From contig CAUYUJ010014194.1 in assembly GCA_963575745.1 (NCBI GenBank), positions 726,001-790,000 of the forward strand: DNA of 64,000 nt, in the 5' to 3' direction. Positions 63,506 through 64,000 of this stretch are shown piece after piece. The notes under the pieces are model-generated. The model ran no database searches. It was not told the DNA's origin and was given only the letters and a program-made list of their open reading frames with translations. Numbering within the stretch: position 1 is the stretch's first letter; the number at the start of each line of letters is the position of its first letter. A program made the position numbers and the translations under genes. The stretch is from Prorocentrum cordatum (Eukaryota; Sar; Dinophyceae; Prorocentrales; Prorocentraceae).

Positions 63506-64000
63506 CCCCACGACAGGAGGAATGGTACAGGAAAGCCTCAAGTCATCGCGTCGTGAGAATCTAGCCGATGGAATTGTTCGGCAATTCTCGGCCTCCAGGA
63601 GCCCTCAACGAGGGCCGTCACGCAACAACTCGGGATGGACAGCCAGTCCCGGAGAAGGTCTTCGACCTCTGGAGGCCGCAAACAACATGCCGAATGCCAC
63701 GCCTCCACAAAACATGTATGACCTCTTGCGGCTCCGCGCTCCACACGAACACTCCGTAACAATCGGCAAAGATGCGACAACACATGCCGGCGGAATAAGC
63801 GAAGCGATTAACAATCTCGTGGGCCCTGGGGAACCCGTGTATCTCTGCGGGCTCTTGCGGCCATCTTGGAACATCCGGATGCTCACTGCGGCCGGTCCTG
63901 ACGGGCCCTCCTCGGCCGTCTGGTCGCCTTTTAAGCGTTGGGGGTCCCTGGATGGGCTTAAGGCTCGAATCGCCCCCCTGCGAAACTCACCATTTCATCC
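63506..64000. other. No recognised gene
   Basis: Short competing frames on both strands (62-95 codons) without motifs run to the window edge. Confidence 0.4.

Overview
The window looks like accessory, gene-poor DNA from a dinoflagellate nuclear genome. This is inference from four things seen in the sequence: very high GC with heavy microsatellite and satellite content; a non-LTR retrotransposon whose reverse transcriptase and C-terminal region resemble LINE proteins common in dinoflagellates; a candidate gene whose intron is GA-AG and consists almost entirely of an inverted repeat, as in introner-like elements; and a possible spliced-leader relic at the 5' end of the retrotransposon. No prokaryotic operon, rRNA, tRNA or CRISPR array was recognised. 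Most long open frames are artefacts of GC-rich or trinucleotide repeats.

Layout. 0-9 kb: dispersed repeats, two copies of a 176-bp inverted-repeat element (MITE-1), and two long (AGT)n arrays on either side of a 73-bp tandem repeat. 11.3-14.5 kb: a subtelomere-like block with degenerate CCCTAA-type DNA on both sides of two GC-rich satellites. 15-35 kb: purine-rich microsatellites, short hairpin elements and many degenerate minisatellites. 35.8-40 kb: a ~72-bp satellite in opposite orientations around CTCCTC/GAGGAG tracts. 40.1-41.3 kb (minus), 50.8-51.9 kb (plus) and 59.5-59.8 kb (plus, deleted): a composite interspersed repeat. 42.17-43.46 kb: the best host-gene candidate, a two-exon minus-strand gene of unknown function. 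44.0-45.0 kb: an AT-richer island. 48.96-49.12 kb: a third MITE-1 copy. 54.14-58.91 kb: a nearly complete LINE on the minus strand (ORF1, endonuclease, reverse transcriptase) between 156-bp direct repeats. The rest of the right end is dispersed repeats.

The main new-looking items are: MITE-1, three copies each with a perfect 5-bp target duplication; the LINE, with very long flanking duplications, an in-frame UGA between ORF1 and an ORF2 that has no upstream AUG, and lesions mostly in homopolymers; the hairpin intron in the unknown gene; and a second family of inverted-repeat elements with seven copies. All calls come from reading the sequence; no database search was run.
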